A stretch of 64,000 nt of DNA, from assembly GCF_007971025.1 (NCBI RefSeq), contig NZ_CP042436.1, forward strand, positions 1,860,001 to 1,924,000. The letters run 5' to 3'. The notes below the pieces were generated by a model. That model worked only from the letters and a program-made list of their open reading frames with translations, searched no databases and was not told where the DNA came from. Positions 43,217 to 53,440 of the stretch are shown here, in pieces; the first letter of the stretch is position 1; each line of letters starts with the position of its first letter. A program made the translations under genes and the position numbers. This stretch comes from Mucilaginibacter ginsenosidivorans. GTDB lineage: Bacteria; Bacteroidota; Bacteroidia; Sphingobacteriales; Sphingobacteriaceae.

Positions 43217-44317
43217 ATGGCAAGGCTGCGGATATTAACCCTAATTTCGGTATTGCTGGCGGGGATCACCTGGTATATACGCAGCATGAAACCGCTGACT
43301 ATTCCGGCAGGCAAGGGGTTGGTTGTGAATAAGGCATGGCTGAAGTCAAGTGCCCGGCCAATGATACCGGTAAAGGATGTACGTCCACCTGATCAAACAT
43401 TTCTCACCTTTCCGGAATGGTTCCTTGTATTTAGCCCTTCCGAACAGGCTGATTATTTTAAAAAACATACCTCAACCACTTTCCCGTATCAGGCGCACGT
43501 CCGCCAACTGTGGAAAGGATATGATGTAATCAACGACCAGATCAAGGGAAACTACAAGTTTAATATGGGGTACCATGTCATGATCGTTGTGATAGCTGGA
43601 AGCACGACTCTGGAGTATGATGTAAAGTCGGTATATGAGACGCTGGCGGGCCGGTTGACAGATATCGCACCCGAAGAACAGATGACCGATGAGGATAAGT
43701 TTAATGCTGTGTATCTTAACAGCTATGTAGAGTTTATAGAACAATATCCCTGGTACGAGTATGATTTTACAACCAGACTAAAACAGCTTTGGAGCGGGAC
43801 GGATATAACCGGTCCGCATATTTTAAGAAAGGCCGAACGTCGATATTATCTGACAAGTGAGTTGCTGGTAAAGGCCGGATATGGATGGCTGATCAAACTG
43901 GCTACGAAGGCATCATATGATAATGCTTTATTTAACACGGCTGTTGTCACCGACAAATTGCCCCCGGACATCAAATTGTTTACTGAAATAAAAAATATAC
44001 GAAAAATGCCTGGCGGATGCTTTGTAATGGATCTGCCCAGGTATGCAGCGTTCAATTCGGCAGCCTGTAAGCTTGCTAATAGTGGTGTGAATTTCAGAGA
44101 GATAGCCGGAAATAAGTCAGCAATCATGCTGACGATTCTAACGAATAAATCGTTACAAAAGACCAGCGGATGGGAAGTGCTGTTTACACAGTCCATCGTT
44201 ACTCAACCCGGCTTGAATAGGGTAGCAATCGTGACGCCCGTTGATAGTTTAAGCGGTATTCTTCGTGTATTAACACGCGACCGTGCCATTAAGGTAGAAC
44301 ATATTTATGATTATTGA
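43217..44317 (+). CDS. Conserved protein of unknown function with N-terminal membrane segment
   Basis: A 366-aa protein with one N-terminal hydrophobic segment (RILTLISVLLAGITWYI), then a soluble, probably periplasmic part. The motif DQTFLTFPEWFLVFSPSEQADYF is striking, and I recall 'LTxPEWxxV[FY]' at the same place in a family of uncharacterised proteins in other phyla. No catalytic pattern. Third gene of the module, starting 4 bp after the methyltransferase, so the three are one operon. Confidence 0.65.
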   Translation: MARLRILTLISVLLAGITWYIRSMKPLTIPAGKGLVVNKAWLKSSARPMIPVKDVRPPDQTFLTFPEWFLVFSPSEQADYFKKHTSTTFPYQAHVRQLWKGYDVINDQIKGNYKFNMGYHVMIVVIAGSTTLEYDVKSVYETLAGRLTDIAPEEQMTDEDKFNAVYLNSYVEFIEQYPWYEYDFTTRLKQLWSGTDITGPHILRKAERRYYLTSELLVKAGYGWLIKLATKASYDNALFNTAVVTDKLPPDIKLFTEIKNIRKMPGGCFVMDLPRYAAFNSAACKLANSGVNFREIAGNKSAIMLTILTNKSLQKTSGWEVLFTQSIVTQPGLNRVAIVTPVDSLSGILRVLTRDRAIKVEHIYDY

Positions 44318-44368
44318 AAGGGACCCCCGTAAGCAGAACATACAAAACTCTTGACTTAAGAATCATTA

Positions 44369-44382
44369 CCGGGGAGGCGGTG
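44369..44382 (+). repeat. 14-bp direct repeat, copy 2
   Basis: An exact copy of 40527-40540, again followed by a T run and GTT. Here the left arm of the terminator hairpin is absent, so it cannot fold like copy 1. Confidence 0.6.
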
Positions 44383-44463
44383 TTTTTTTGTTCAATTGAT
44401 AAGGAAGCTTTACCTTCACGAGCAATTCACGCTAATAAAATAAAATACTATTCGTTAGGAGGC

Positions 44464-44553
44464 ATGACCTCGGAAGCGGCGGTTGACAAAGCCCTGCATG
44501 CAAGGCTGGTGCCTGCTATTAAAGGAGCACTGAATAAACAAACATCAAAATGA
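44464..44553 (+). pseudogene. Short ORF or gene-end remnant before the cyclase gene
   Basis: MTSEAAVDKALHARLVPAIK followed by nine more residues; ATG 44464 is preceded by a strong Shine-Dalgarno-like TAGGAGG, unusual for this phylum. The frame is open further upstream without ATG (FFCSIDKEALPSRAIHANKI). It may be the tail of a decayed gene or a leader peptide; the stop overlaps the next start (ATGA). Confidence 0.3.
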
Positions 44554-45224
44554 GTAACACAACGGAAGGATTTATCGATCTGAGTCATACCATCGAGGCT
44601 GGGCTGATTACTTATAAAGGGTTACCCGCGCCTGTTATCTGCGATTTCCTGAGCCGGGAGGATTCGAAGGGTTTTTATGAAGAGGGTACCACATTCCAAA
44701 TCGGCAAAATAGAGATGGTATCAAACACGGGCACCTATATCGACTGCCCTTTTCACCGTTTTGCGGATGGTAAAGATTTGTCAGAAGTTGGGTTGGAAAG
44801 TTTTGCCGATTTGGATGGTATTGTTATCCGGGTGCCTCATACCGAAACGTCGACGATAACAGAAAAATATTTTGAGGGCTATGAGGTGAGGAACAAGGCC
44901 GTGCTGGTGCAAACCGGGTGGGACGGATTCTGGAATACGGATAATTATTTCAACGCGAATCCGCACCTTACCAAAGGGGCCGCTGAATACTTACGCGATA
45001 ACGGCGCTAAACTGGTTGGGATCGATTCGATGAATATTGACGATACAACGGGTAACAGGAGGCCCGTGCATACCACATTACTTGGAGCCGAAATATTGAT
45101 CGTTGAGCATCTTTGCAACCTCGGTCAACTCCCCGCCGCTGGTTTTAAATTCAGTGCAATCCCGCCAAAGTTTAAAGGTGTGGGTACTTTCCCGGTAAGG
45201 GCTATGGCAAAGGTTATAGTTTAG
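44550..45224 (+). CDS. Cyclase family protein (kynurenine formamidase-like)
   Basis: A 224-aa protein of the PF04199 'cyclase' family. The metal-binding motif normally HxGTHxDxPxH appears as NTGTYIDCPFHRF, keeping Asp and the last His but with Tyr in place of one His. FIDLSHTIEAGLITYKGLP and VGIDSMNIDDTTG match conserved flanking segments. Members hydrolyse N-formylkynurenine or act on cyclic amides and isatins; the exact substrate here is open. The altered motif may change metal use. Confidence 0.85.
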   Translation: MSNTTEGFIDLSHTIEAGLITYKGLPAPVICDFLSREDSKGFYEEGTTFQIGKIEMVSNTGTYIDCPFHRFADGKDLSEVGLESFADLDGIVIRVPHTETSTITEKYFEGYEVRNKAVLVQTGWDGFWNTDNYFNANPHLTKGAAEYLRDNGAKLVGIDSMNIDDTTGNRRPVHTTLLGAEILIVEHLCNLGQLPAAGFKFSAIPPKFKGVGTFPVRAMAKVIV

Positions 45225-45237
45225 GCAGCACCCCCAC

Positions 45238-46227
45238 CTATTGTCCGAATTCCTCATCAACAGTATCGCTCAGATCGTACAGCAGCCATTGCTTTTCGTT
45301 TATCTGCCGGGTTTTTGATCGCAACAACCGGAGAAAATCGTTAACACCCATCGGTTCGTTGCCATTACCGTGAATAAGGACTATGCTGCCGTTCTGCGCC
45401 CGCTGCCCTTTGGCCAGCCATGCATCCGACCCGATAGGTATAAGGCCGTAAGCTGTTATTTTATAAACCAGTTGCTGATCGGATACCAATCCCGGGAAGC
45501 GGAAAAATACCGAAGGCACCAGTCCGTTCCGCAGCATCAGTTTTTCGGTGGCCAGCACTTCATAATTGATGTCGGTGCCGGGTTCCAGCAGGAAATTTTC
45601 TTTAAGCGGTGCTGTTTTGCTTACCCGGTGGTTGTAGGAGTGATTGACCCAGGTGATGCGAATATCGCCCTGGTTGCGCAATTTTTTCAGCCAGTCAAGA
45701 TCCTGTAAATGATTTTTCATCCAAAGGCCGCTTACCGATAGCGCTATGGGTGCAGGCCTTTCCACCTTCTTAAATTCATGGAACATCGCCTCAAACAATC
45801 GCTTGTCCAGTGGTTTGTGCGATGGACACAGATCGGCGGTAAGGCTGATGCCCGCTTCGGTGGGTAAGCCGCGCTCGATGCCCGCGTCCTGGATGTTTAC
45901 CGATTGTTTTTCGGCTGCGTTGATGGCCCTTTCATAAGCGGTTTTTAAGAAGCGGGCACGCGTTTGTTCCAGCGTCATTTCCTTAACCTGGTAAAAACTG
46001 GTTTCGTTTACCTTGGTCTGCAACGTAAGCGGGTCTACCAGCAGCAAGTAGTCCCTGCCATTATTTTCAAAGCGGCGCAGTATCAACCAATCCTGCGGGT
46101 AATTATGTGCCCAGCCGTAGTAGACACGATAATTGACGATGTTCAAAAAATTTTGCTGGGCACGGCAAATGAAAGCAGGCAACGTAACAATTAACAACAG
46201 CAAAAGGCGCCGGGACAGATTTTTCAT
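45238..46227 (-). CDS. Exported polysaccharide deacetylase-like protein
   Basis: Signal peptide (MKNLSRRLLLLLIVTLPAFICRAQ). The NodB-like fold is suggested by SLTADLCPSHKP (motif 1, TFDDG-like but altered: the second Asp is replaced), NHSYNH (motif 2 HSxxH, zinc ligands), FRFPGL (motif 3) and VLIHGNG (motif 5). The 90-residue N-terminal extension precedes the domain. Ligand His residues are present but the aspartate pair is degenerate, so deacetylase activity is uncertain. Convergent with the cyclase gene (13 bp). Confidence 0.75.
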   Translation of the reverse strand: MKNLSRRLLLLLIVTLPAFICRAQQNFLNIVNYRVYYGWAHNYPQDWLILRRFENNGRDYLLLVDPLTLQTKVNETSFYQVKEMTLEQTRARFLKTAYERAINAAEKQSVNIQDAGIERGLPTEAGISLTADLCPSHKPLDKRLFEAMFHEFKKVERPAPIALSVSGLWMKNHLQDLDWLKKLRNQGDIRITWVNHSYNHRVSKTAPLKENFLLEPGTDINYEVLATEKLMLRNGLVPSVFFRFPGLVSDQQLVYKITAYGLIPIGSDAWLAKGQRAQNGSIVLIHGNGNEPMGVNDFLRLLRSKTRQINEKQWLLYDLSDTVDEEFGQ

Positions 46228-46313
46228 ATTAAGCTCACAAATAAACGAATCCTAAAATTGTTTGGCTTTGTTAAACAAGTAATAATGATATTTACCGCAT
46301 AAATAATAGCGCC

Positions 46314-47030
46314 ATGACCCGTTTGTCTGTCAATATTAACAAAATTGCCACGCTGCGTAACTCGCGTGGAGGGAATAACCCCGACTTAATACAAGTTGCC
46401 AAAGATTGTGAGCGCTTTGGTGCGCAGGGTATTACCGTGCATCCGCGACCGGATGAAAGGCATATCCGTTACCAGGATGTATTCGATCTGAAAAAGATCG
46501 TGACGACTGAATTCAATATCGAGGGCAACTGCCAGGAGCAAAAGTTCATCGACCTGGTACTAGCTAACAAGCCCGAACAGGTGACCCTGGTGCCTGATGC
46601 TTTGGGGCAGATCACATCCAACCATGGATGGGATACCATTAAATACCAACAATATCTGAAAGATATCATCAAAATATTTAAAGACGCGGGTATACGGGTA
46701 TCGATCTTTGTTGACCCGGTTGTGGAAATGGTGGAGGCCGCAGTAACTACCGGGACCGACCGTATTGAATTGTATACCGAAGGTTATGCGAGCCATTATC
46801 ACAAGGATAAGGAACAGGCAATAGCGCCTTATACGGAAGCTGCCGAAGCTGCCCAAAAAGTTGGCCTTGGGATCAACGCGGGGCACGACCTTGACCTGCA
46901 CAACCTGAAATATTTCGCCCAAAACATACCCGGCCTTTTAGAAATAAGTATTGGACATGCACTTATCTGCGATGCCCTTTATTATGGATTAGAGAATACC
47001 ATACAAATGTACCTGCGGCAATTAGCTTAA
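46314..47030 (+). CDS. pdxJ: Pyridoxine 5'-phosphate synthase
   Basis: A 238-aa PdxJ. Diagnostic segments: [21 protein letters not shown] (N-terminal substrate loop), [17 protein letters not shown] with catalytic His and Arg, [15 protein letters not shown], and [13 protein letters not shown]. It condenses 1-deoxyxylulose-5-phosphate with 3-amino-2-oxopropyl phosphate to pyridoxine 5'-phosphate. Its 3' end overlaps by 4 bp the 3' end of the convergent T9SS protein gene, so no terminator lies between. Confidence 0.97.
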   Translation: MTRLSVNINKIATLRNSRGGNNPDLIQVAKDCERFGAQGITVHPRPDERHIRYQDVFDLKKIVTTEFNIEGNCQEQKFIDLVLANKPEQVTLVPDALGQITSNHGWDTIKYQQYLKDIIKIFKDAGIRVSIFVDPVVEMVEAAVTTGTDRIELYTEGYASHYHKDKEQAIAPYTEAAEAAQKVGLGINAGHDLDLHNLKYFAQNIPGLLEISIGHALICDALYYGLENTIQMYLRQLA

Positions 47031-48709
47031 CGGATAATGGTTATACTGCCCGATATTTTGCCGTAACAGATGGGCTGCTTTACATCGAGGATATAATAAT
47101 AGGCCCCAGCGGGCAAAGGCGAGCCGTTATGCGTACCGTCGAACGGCACCGGGTAGTCGATGGAGTGATAGATCAGTTTGCCGTAGCGGGTAAATATCTT
47201 CAGGTCGGCACCGGGGAATTTGTCGATGCCATTTATTGCCCAGGTATCGTTAACGCCGTCGCTATTGGGTGTAAATGCATTTGGTATTTTGATGGATACG
47301 ACAACGGTTTCGGTAACTTTCGTGCGGTCGCTTTCACAATCTTTACTTACCCGTGTAACATAATAATCGGTGGTCTGATCAACCTGTTTATAAAATATCC
47401 CGGTTTTGCTTGAATCGATTGGTACGGTTGATGTCGGTGAGTCGTATAGCCTGAACAGTTTTGAAGTGTCCACATTGGTCACTGTAATATTGATCAGGCT
47501 TGGGAGACATGAAGTAGTGCCTTCGGCTATAGGGGGTACCAGGGCAGGCGATATATTATTGAGTGTAAAGACAGCCTTACCGCGACAGCCAGCTACCGTA
47601 ATAATTTTAAGTTGATAAGTACCGGCCCCAACTTTCGACAGAATCTTGTTTTTGCCGACAACCTGACCAGTATTAACGTCTGTCCATGTATATTGGTCCC
47701 CCTTTGATTCCTTATAACCTTTTATAACAGGGGCGATATAGCCGAGATGCTGATTGCAGCGGTCGTTTACAACTTCAGTCTCCGTTTGCGATATATAAAC
47801 ATTTGCTTCTGTGAGTGTGTAAGTACCCAATAATACCGAACAGTTGTTATCATCTTGAACATACAGATAGAAAATGCCGCCGTATAGGCCTGTGGCAGTA
47901 AGTACGGGGTTTGGATTGTCACCTGTTATTACTCCGTCAAAAAGATGACTGCCGGTTGAGTCGGTAAAATAAAATTTCAGTTTGGGTTGCTGCGACTGTA
48001 TACTCAACGTTACCGAAATACTTCCATTATCTACCGGACAGATTGGGTCAACAGTAGAATAATCAATAACCTTTGGCACTTTAACTTCGGAACTAATTGT
48101 ATAGATTCTGCTTATGGATTGACACGTGCTATTATGCGCATTTAACTGATATTCTCCAGGTTGTACATTTAATAGATCGGGCGAAATAATGGATGCCGAC
48201 ACTATAGTTTTAGTAGCAATATTATACCAATCGTACTCGGTTGCGCCAATCACAGATATCCCACTTATGGCCCCTCCGTTGCCACAACTTGCATCTATTG
48301 TAGAAGCCCCGCTTTCATCCATAGATATCGCGTTCTCGTTTGCTACAAGTATTTTTTTGGATGTTATATTATTAACACAATCGCTGTTGTCGCTTATCAT
48401 AAGATAATAAAGGCCGGCGGGAATATTTTTCAAGTCGGCCGTATGCCCTACTATGGTTTTGGCACTATTGTACCAGGTGTAATTTATCTTCGTACTAGTC
48501 GAAATTATTTTTATCCCGGTTATCGATCCGTTTGCTTCCTGGCAATCAGCATTTGTTACAACCATTGAGGTATAATCAAAAGTTGGGCAATCAACGGTTT
48601 GGGTAATTTTTTTTGGGAGATCATGTTGTCCGGGTATGCTAAAACTTGAAGAAACGAACAACAATAATGTTGCGGTAAAACGAAGCGATATATGTTTAGA
48701 GATAAGCAT
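47027..48709 (-). CDS. T9SS type B sorting domain protein with Ig-like repeats
   Basis: A 560-aa exported protein: signal peptide, then about four repeats of 55-70 aa, each opening Cys-x3-5-G-x-I and closing G-x-Y-x-L...C (e.g. [51 protein letters not shown]), like SprB-type repeats. The C-terminal 90 aa are a gliding-motility/T9SS type B signal: [18 protein letters not shown], then [23 protein letters not shown]. It is therefore exported by the PorSS and probably attached to the cell surface. An adhesin or gliding protein is likely. Confidence 0.88.
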   Translation of the reverse strand: MLISKHISLRFTATLLLFVSSSFSIPGQHDLPKKITQTVDCPTFDYTSMVVTNADCQEANGSITGIKIISTSTKINYTWYNSAKTIVGHTADLKNIPAGLYYLMISDNSDCVNNITSKKILVANENAISMDESGASTIDASCGNGGAISGISVIGATEYDWYNIATKTIVSASIISPDLLNVQPGEYQLNAHNSTCQSISRIYTISSEVKVPKVIDYSTVDPICPVDNGSISVTLSIQSQQPKLKFYFTDSTGSHLFDGVITGDNPNPVLTATGLYGGIFYLYVQDDNNCSVLLGTYTLTEANVYISQTETEVVNDRCNQHLGYIAPVIKGYKESKGDQYTWTDVNTGQVVGKNKILSKVGAGTYQLKIITVAGCRGKAVFTLNNISPALVPPIAEGTTSCLPSLINITVTNVDTSKLFRLYDSPTSTVPIDSSKTGIFYKQVDQTTDYYVTRVSKDCESDRTKVTETVVVSIKIPNAFTPNSDGVNDTWAINGIDKFPGADLKIFTRYGKLIYHSIDYPVPFDGTHNGSPLPAGAYYYILDVKQPICYGKISGSITIIR

Positions 48710-48773
48710 AGCAAGGCAGCTTAAATATAAGAATTTTTTAGTTGTAAAACCATTGTCACTATAGGGTTACGGG

Positions 48774-48805
48774 ATTGTTACTGAATGCCGAAAATTGTAC
48801 CTTTG
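48774..48805 (+). promoter_or_regulatory. Promoter of gcvP (ATTG-N20-TACCTTTG)
   Basis: ATTG at 48774-48777 and TACCTTTG at 48798-48805, with 20 bp between, match the Bacteroidota consensus. The -7 element ends 27 bp before the start codon. Confidence 0.6.
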
Positions 48806-48832
48806 CCCGATAATTAACTGGGACAAAAATTC

Positions 48833-51742
48833 ATGAAGCTGAACACGGAATATCAGGAGAAATTTCAGAACAGGCATATCGCGCCAAATGAAGCGGATAC
48901 GGCCGAAATGTTAAAAACAACAGGAGTAAGTTCACTTGATGAATTGATCGCGCAAACGGTACCGGCAAGCATCAGGCTAAAGAAACCGCTAAACCTGCCG
49001 CCCGCGAAAAGCGAGTTCGATTACCTGAATACGCTGAGGCAAACCGCGTCGAAAAACAAGGTCTTCAAATCCTATATCGGGCAGGGTTATTACGATGTGA
49101 TTGTACCGGGCGTTATTCAGCGCAACATACTGGAGAACCCGGGATGGTACACTCAGTACACCCCTTACCAGGCCGAGATAGCCCAGGGACGCTTACAGGC
49201 GCTGCTTAATTTCCAAACGATGGTGATTGACCTGACCGGGATGGAAATAGCCAATGCCTCGTTGCTGGACGAAGGTACTGCTGCCGCCGAGGCCATGTTT
49301 ATGCAATATACCCTGCGCAAAAACCATCATGCGAAGGTTTTCTTTGTTTCGGAAGAGGTTTACCCGCAAACCATCGATATCTTAAAAACACGTTCGGAGC
49401 CTTACGGTATCGAACTACAGATCGGCGACCACCGCACGGTAGAGCTGAACGACAATATGTTCGGCGCTATTGTACAATATCCCGCAGGCGACGGCGAAGT
49501 TTATGATTATACAGGATTTGCGGCAAAGGGCCATGAAAAGGGCATCAAGTTGACGGTTGTCGCCGACCTGATGAGCCTGCTGCTATTGACCCCTCCTGGT
49601 GAATGGGGCGCCGATATCGTAGTTGGTACAAGCCAGCGCTTTGGCGTGCCGATGGGTTTCGGCGGGCCGCATGCAGCCTTTTTTGCAACCAAAGAAGAAT
49701 ACAAGAGATCTATCCCGGGCCGCATCATCGGCGTAACCATTGACAGTGCTGGTGACTATGCCCTGCGCATGGCGCTGCAAACGCGCGAGCAGCACATCCG
49801 CCGTGATAAGGCAACTTCCAATATATGCACCGCCCAGGCGTTACTCGCCATTATGGCCGGTATGTATGGCGTATACCACGGCCCTAAGGGACTAAAACTG
49901 ATAGCAGAGCGTATTCACGGCTTGGCGATACTGCTTTCCGAATCGCTTAGCGACTTGGGTTACAAACAACTGAACGATGCTTATTTTGATACCCTGAAAT
50001 TTGACCTTGGCGACCTGGTAGGCGCTATCCATGCTGAAGCTTTGAATAATGAAATGAACTTTCATTACAAAGGTTCCGTTGTCACCATCTCGATAGATGA
50101 AACCACTTCGCCGGAAGATATCAAAACCATGGTGCGCTTTTTTGCCAAAGTAAAAGGCAAATCATTAAGCGATGTGAACTTTGACGAGATCAAGGGGAAT
50201 ATTCAAACGGTCATACCGGTAGCGCAGCAGCGTACATCAGCTTATCTGACGCACCCGCTTTTCAATACACATCATTCGGAGCATGAGATGCTGCGTTATA
50301 TCAAATCGTTGGAAACACGCGACCTGTCGCTGTGCCATTCCATGATCGCTTTGGGATCGTGCACCATGAAGCTGAATGCAACGACGGAAATGGTGCCGGT
50401 TACCTGGGCCGAATTTAGCAAGATACATCCGTTTGCCCCTGCCGACCAGGTAGGAGGCTATATGCAGCTTTTTGACGAACTGAACAACTGGCTGTCGGAA
50501 ATTACCGGCTTTGCCGCCATGAGCCTGCAACCCAATGCCGGTGCCCAGGGCGAATATGCAGGGCTGATGGTAATCCGCGCTTATCACATGGACAGGGGGG
50601 ATGTTCACCGTAATATTGTTCTTATTCCTTCTTCGGCTCACGGTACCAATCCTGCTTCGGCGGCTATGGCGGGGATGAAGATAGTTGTGGTTAAATGTGA
50701 CGAGAATGGAAACATCGATGTAACCGACCTGAAAGAAAAAGCGGAACAGCACAAACACGATCTTTCATGCCTGATGGTAACCTACCCTTCTACACATGGG
50801 GTGTTCGAGGAAGGTATTATTGATATTTGTAACATTATTCATGAAAATGGCGGCCAGGTTTATATGGACGGCGCCAACATGAATGCGCAGGTGGGCCTGA
50901 CCAGTCCCGCTAATATCGGGGCCGACGTTTGCCACCTTAACCTGCATAAGACATTCTGCATACCACATGGCGGTGGTGGCCCTGGTATGGGTCCGATAGG
51001 TGTGGCCAAACATTTGGTGCCCTATCTTCCCGGTCATGCAGTAGTTGATATTGATAAAGGTAAATCCATCCACGCGGTTTCAGCTGCGCCATGGGGTTCG
51101 GCTTCTATTCTGATCATTTCGCATGCTTACATCGCAATGATGGGAGCCGAAGGCTTAACCGACGCCACTAAATATGCTATACTGAATGCTAACTACATCA
51201 AGACGCGGCTCGAGCATCATTACCCGGTATTGTACTCGGGCGCGCACGGGCGTTGTGCACACGAAATGATACTGGATTGCCGCGCGTTCAAAAGCTTCGG
51301 TATCGAGGTGATCGACATAGCCAAACGACTGATGGATTATGGCTTCCATGCACCTACAGTATCCTTCCCGGTGGCCGGTACGGTAATGGTGGAACCAACC
51401 GAATCGGAGCCAAAACACGAACTCGACCGCTTTTGCGATGCGATGATCTCCATTCGTTACGAAATTGATGATGTAGAAAAAGACCAATCTGACAAAGTAA
51501 ATAACCCGCTTAAGAATGCGCCGCATACGGTTGCCGTAGTAACGGGCAATCACTGGGAGCATACCTATACCCGCCAGAAGGCGGCTTTTCCGCTCCCTTA
51601 CGTCGCGGCTTACAAGTTCTGGCCGTCGGTTGGTCGCGTGAACGATACCTATGGCGACCGGACGCTGATATGCAGTTGCCCGCCGCTAACCGACTACGAG
51701 TTTGAAGAAAGCGAAGTGACCACACCGGAGTTCGGGACTTGA
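48833..51742 (+). CDS. gcvP: Glycine dehydrogenase (decarboxylating), P protein
   Basis: A 969-aa P protein with the two halves fused in one chain. N-terminal [55 protein letters not shown]-terminal half with [18 protein letters not shown] and the PLP lysine in [18 protein letters not shown] (about Lys706). It decarboxylates glycine and loads aminomethyl onto the H protein of the glycine cleavage system. The other system genes (gcvT, gcvH) are not in the window. It has a promoter and terminator of its own. Confidence 0.97.
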   Translation: MKLNTEYQEKFQNRHIAPNEADTAEMLKTTGVSSLDELIAQTVPASIRLKKPLNLPPAKSEFDYLNTLRQTASKNKVFKSYIGQGYYDVIVPGVIQRNILENPGWYTQYTPYQAEIAQGRLQALLNFQTMVIDLTGMEIANASLLDEGTAAAEAMFMQYTLRKNHHAKVFFVSEEVYPQTIDILKTRSEPYGIELQIGDHRTVELNDNMFGAIVQYPAGDGEVYDYTGFAAKGHEKGIKLTVVADLMSLLLLTPPGEWGADIVVGTSQRFGVPMGFGGPHAAFFATKEEYKRSIPGRIIGVTIDSAGDYALRMALQTREQHIRRDKATSNICTAQALLAIMAGMYGVYHGPKGLKLIAERIHGLAILLSESLSDLGYKQLNDAYFDTLKFDLGDLVGAIHAEALNNEMNFHYKGSVVTISIDETTSPEDIKTMVRFFAKVKGKSLSDVNFDEIKGNIQTVIPVAQQRTSAYLTHPLFNTHHSEHEMLRYIKSLETRDLSLCHSMIALGSCTMKLNATTEMVPVTWAEFSKIHPFAPADQVGGYMQLFDELNNWLSEITGFAAMSLQPNAGAQGEYAGLMVIRAYHMDRGDVHRNIVLIPSSAHGTNPASAAMAGMKIVVVKCDENGNIDVTDLKEKAEQHKHDLSCLMVTYPSTHGVFEEGIIDICNIIHENGGQVYMDGANMNAQVGLTSPANIGADVCHLNLHKTFCIPHGGGGPGMGPIGVAKHLVPYLPGHAVVDIDKGKSIHAVSAAPWGSASILIISHAYIAMMGAEGLTDATKYAILNANYIKTRLEHHYPVLYSGAHGRCAHEMILDCRAFKSFGIEVIDIAKRLMDYGFHAPTVSFPVAGTVMVEPTESEPKHELDRFCDAMISIRYEIDDVEKDQSDKVNNPLKNAPHTVAVVTGNHWEHTYTRQKAAFPLPYVAAYKFWPSVGRVNDTYGDRTLICSCPPLTDYEFEESEVTTPEFGT

Positions 51743-52041
51743 ATAAAGCGTAAGAAATATAATTAATTTGAGGCTCCTTTACCGGAGCCTTTTTTATGGA
51801 ATATATCGGCAACGCAACGTCGGCGGCTTACTGTACGCAGGCCGACGGTGTTTCCTATTAGTTAACCAAGCGTTATGGCTTTGCTTTTTTGGGTGCGCAC
51901 ACATGATATTTTGTGCTTATTATTATCTGAATAATATATAAAATACCGTAACTTGCATAAAGGTTAATGTATTTAAACTTTTTTATAAAGAAGTGTAAAC
52001 GTGACATAACCTTTTAAAATTTGCTGCCGTATAAAGTGTAT
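51743..52041. other. Intergenic region before the response regulator
   Basis: After the gcvP terminator there is a hairpin-forming pair CGTCGGC (51818-51824) / GCCGACG (51841-51847) and then an AT-rich stretch up to the response regulator. No gene or RNA recognised. Confidence 0.5.
51771..51796 (+). terminator. Terminator of gcvP
   Basis: AGGCTCC-TTTACC-GGAGCCT, then TTTTT. The stem starts 29 bp after the gcvP stop. Confidence 0.85.
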
Positions 52042-52461
52042 ATGATGACGAATAGCGGAACAGTAAGTATATTACTTGTAGATGATGACGAAATAAACAA
52101 CTTTATTTCCATCAAGTTGATTAAGAAGGCGTTATTGAATACAGAGATCATGGCTTGCCTCCACGGCAAGTATGCAATTGATCTGTTGATGGAGATACAG
52201 CGTGAGGACCCTTCGAAGCTACCGGACTACATTCTCCTTGATATTAACATGCCGATAATGAACGGATGGGAATTTTTGGATGAGTATACCAGACTGAACA
52301 TCGATCCACTTGGAAAATGCAAGGTGTACATTATTTCGTCTTCGGTTTTCAGCAACGATATAAACAAGGCACGCTCATACCCGATTGTAAAAGACTTTGT
52401 ATCGAAGCCGCTTAACGTGGATAAGATAAAAGAACTTTTCGCGGTAGCAAATCCCGCCTGA
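52042..52461 (+). CDS. Single-domain response regulator
   Basis: A 139-aa receiver domain without output domain, like CheY. LLVDDDEINNF gives the acidic pocket, YILLDINMPIMNGWEF the phospho-acceptor Asp, YIISSSVFS the switch Ser/Thr, and DFVSKPLNVD the conserved Lys. ATG at 52042 (or 52045) is preferred over an upstream TTG at 52021. No kinase gene is adjacent, so the cognate histidine kinase lies elsewhere. Confidence 0.9.
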   Translation: MMTNSGTVSILLVDDDEINNFISIKLIKKALLNTEIMACLHGKYAIDLLMEIQREDPSKLPDYILLDINMPIMNGWEFLDEYTRLNIDPLGKCKVYIISSSVFSNDINKARSYPIVKDFVSKPLNVDKIKELFAVANPA

Positions 52462-52564
52462 CTGACGACTGGATGAAATAGTTTTAAAGATCGGAGCGGT
52501 TGAATGAGTGAGTATAGCTATTTCATTTCCGTCTAATCCCCTCCAATAGTATAATTCTTAAAAC

Positions 52565-53338
52565 CTACCCAACAGGTACAATACTAAACACATCACCATC
52601 ATACTTAACCCTTCCCACAGGATTGGATTTGGCATGATAAAATAAGCAGGTATATCCTTCTTCAGCAGCTTTTTTACCATACACTTCGCGCAACTGCATC
52701 GACTTTCGCCCGTCGAAATCATATTTGGCAATAAATTTTCGTATCAATTGTTCAGGTTCCGGCAGTTCGTCGCCACCGAAAAAACATTTGTCGCCGTTAT
52801 CTTCTATCCAGAATACCTGGTGACAAGGTGTGTGGCCGCCTGATACTTCGTAGGTGATGCCGGGTTTAAACTCACCTGAATTTTCTGTAAATGCAATATC
52901 TACCGAGTCCTTCAATGTCTCGAAAATTTCTTTATGGTAGGACGAAGATTTGCCGCTCATGGCTACGTTCCATTCGCCGCGCTGGATAACGTGTTTTGCT
53001 TTGGGGAAACTTGGTTCGAGCTTTCCATTTCTTTCAACAACCAATCCTCCGGAATGGTCATAATGCAAATGCGACATCAGGATCAGCGTTACTTCGTCCG
53101 GGTCGAACCCGGCGTTGCGGATATGCTGGTGAATGAATAGTTCATCACGTGTATCCTTGTAGCCCAGCCCGGTATCGAACACAATGAGGTCATTGGCCGT
53201 TTTTACCAGGAAGGGATTGACATGAATAAAAAGCGAGCCCGGCCTTTCGCGAAAGTTATCTACCTGCGGGTCGAAGGGTATAAATTTTTTAGAAGCGTCA
53301 ACAGAATATGACCCTTCGCCTAATGCAAAAATCTCCAT
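52565..53338 (-). CDS. Metallo-beta-lactamase fold hydrolase
   Basis: A 257-aa protein with the MBL motif HLHYDHSGG (HxHxDH), upstream VFDTGLGY (core strand), GGHTPCHQVFW (His ligand) and FFGGDELPEPEQ (Asp bridging the metals); a final His in FYHAKSN. The complete set for a binuclear zinc or iron hydrolase, of the quorum-quenching-lactonase/glyoxalase II-like group. No signal peptide, so cytoplasmic. The promoter lies in the word-repeat region shared with the divergent recJ gene. Confidence 0.88.
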   Translation of the reverse strand: MEIFALGEGSYSVDASKKFIPFDPQVDNFRERPGSLFIHVNPFLVKTANDLIVFDTGLGYKDTRDELFIHQHIRNAGFDPDEVTLILMSHLHYDHSGGLVVERNGKLEPSFPKAKHVIQRGEWNVAMSGKSSSYHKEIFETLKDSVDIAFTENSGEFKPGITYEVSGGHTPCHQVFWIEDNGDKCFFGGDELPEPEQLIRKFIAKYDFDGRKSMQLREVYGKKAAEEGYTCLFYHAKSNPVGRVKYDGDVFSIVPVG

Positions 53339-53348
53339 GGTTTATTAA

Positions 53349-53440
53349 TGTGCAAACGTGCAGATAGAAGGTGTTATAGTCATTTGCACATCTGCATATT
53401 CGCATATCTGCACATCAAAACATCTGCACATTTATCTATC
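53349..53440. repeat. TGCA-CATCTGCA word repeat with inverted arms
   Basis: Repeated ATCTGCA(CA/TA) words; GTGCAGATA (53358-53366) is the exact complement of TATCTGCAC (53405-53413). It fills the divergent intergenic space between the MBL hydrolase and recJ. Confidence 0.6.

Noticed and set aside
44314..44463. The upstream part of a 79-codon frame with TTG start
   Set aside because: It begins with TTG inside the stop region of the previous gene and runs through the 14-bp repeat and T tract; only the final part behind the AGGAGG site could be translated.
53349..53440. CRISPR-like array from the repeated ATCTGCA words
   Set aside because: The units are too short (6-9 nt), irregular and inverted; no constant spacer length and no cas genes in the window.
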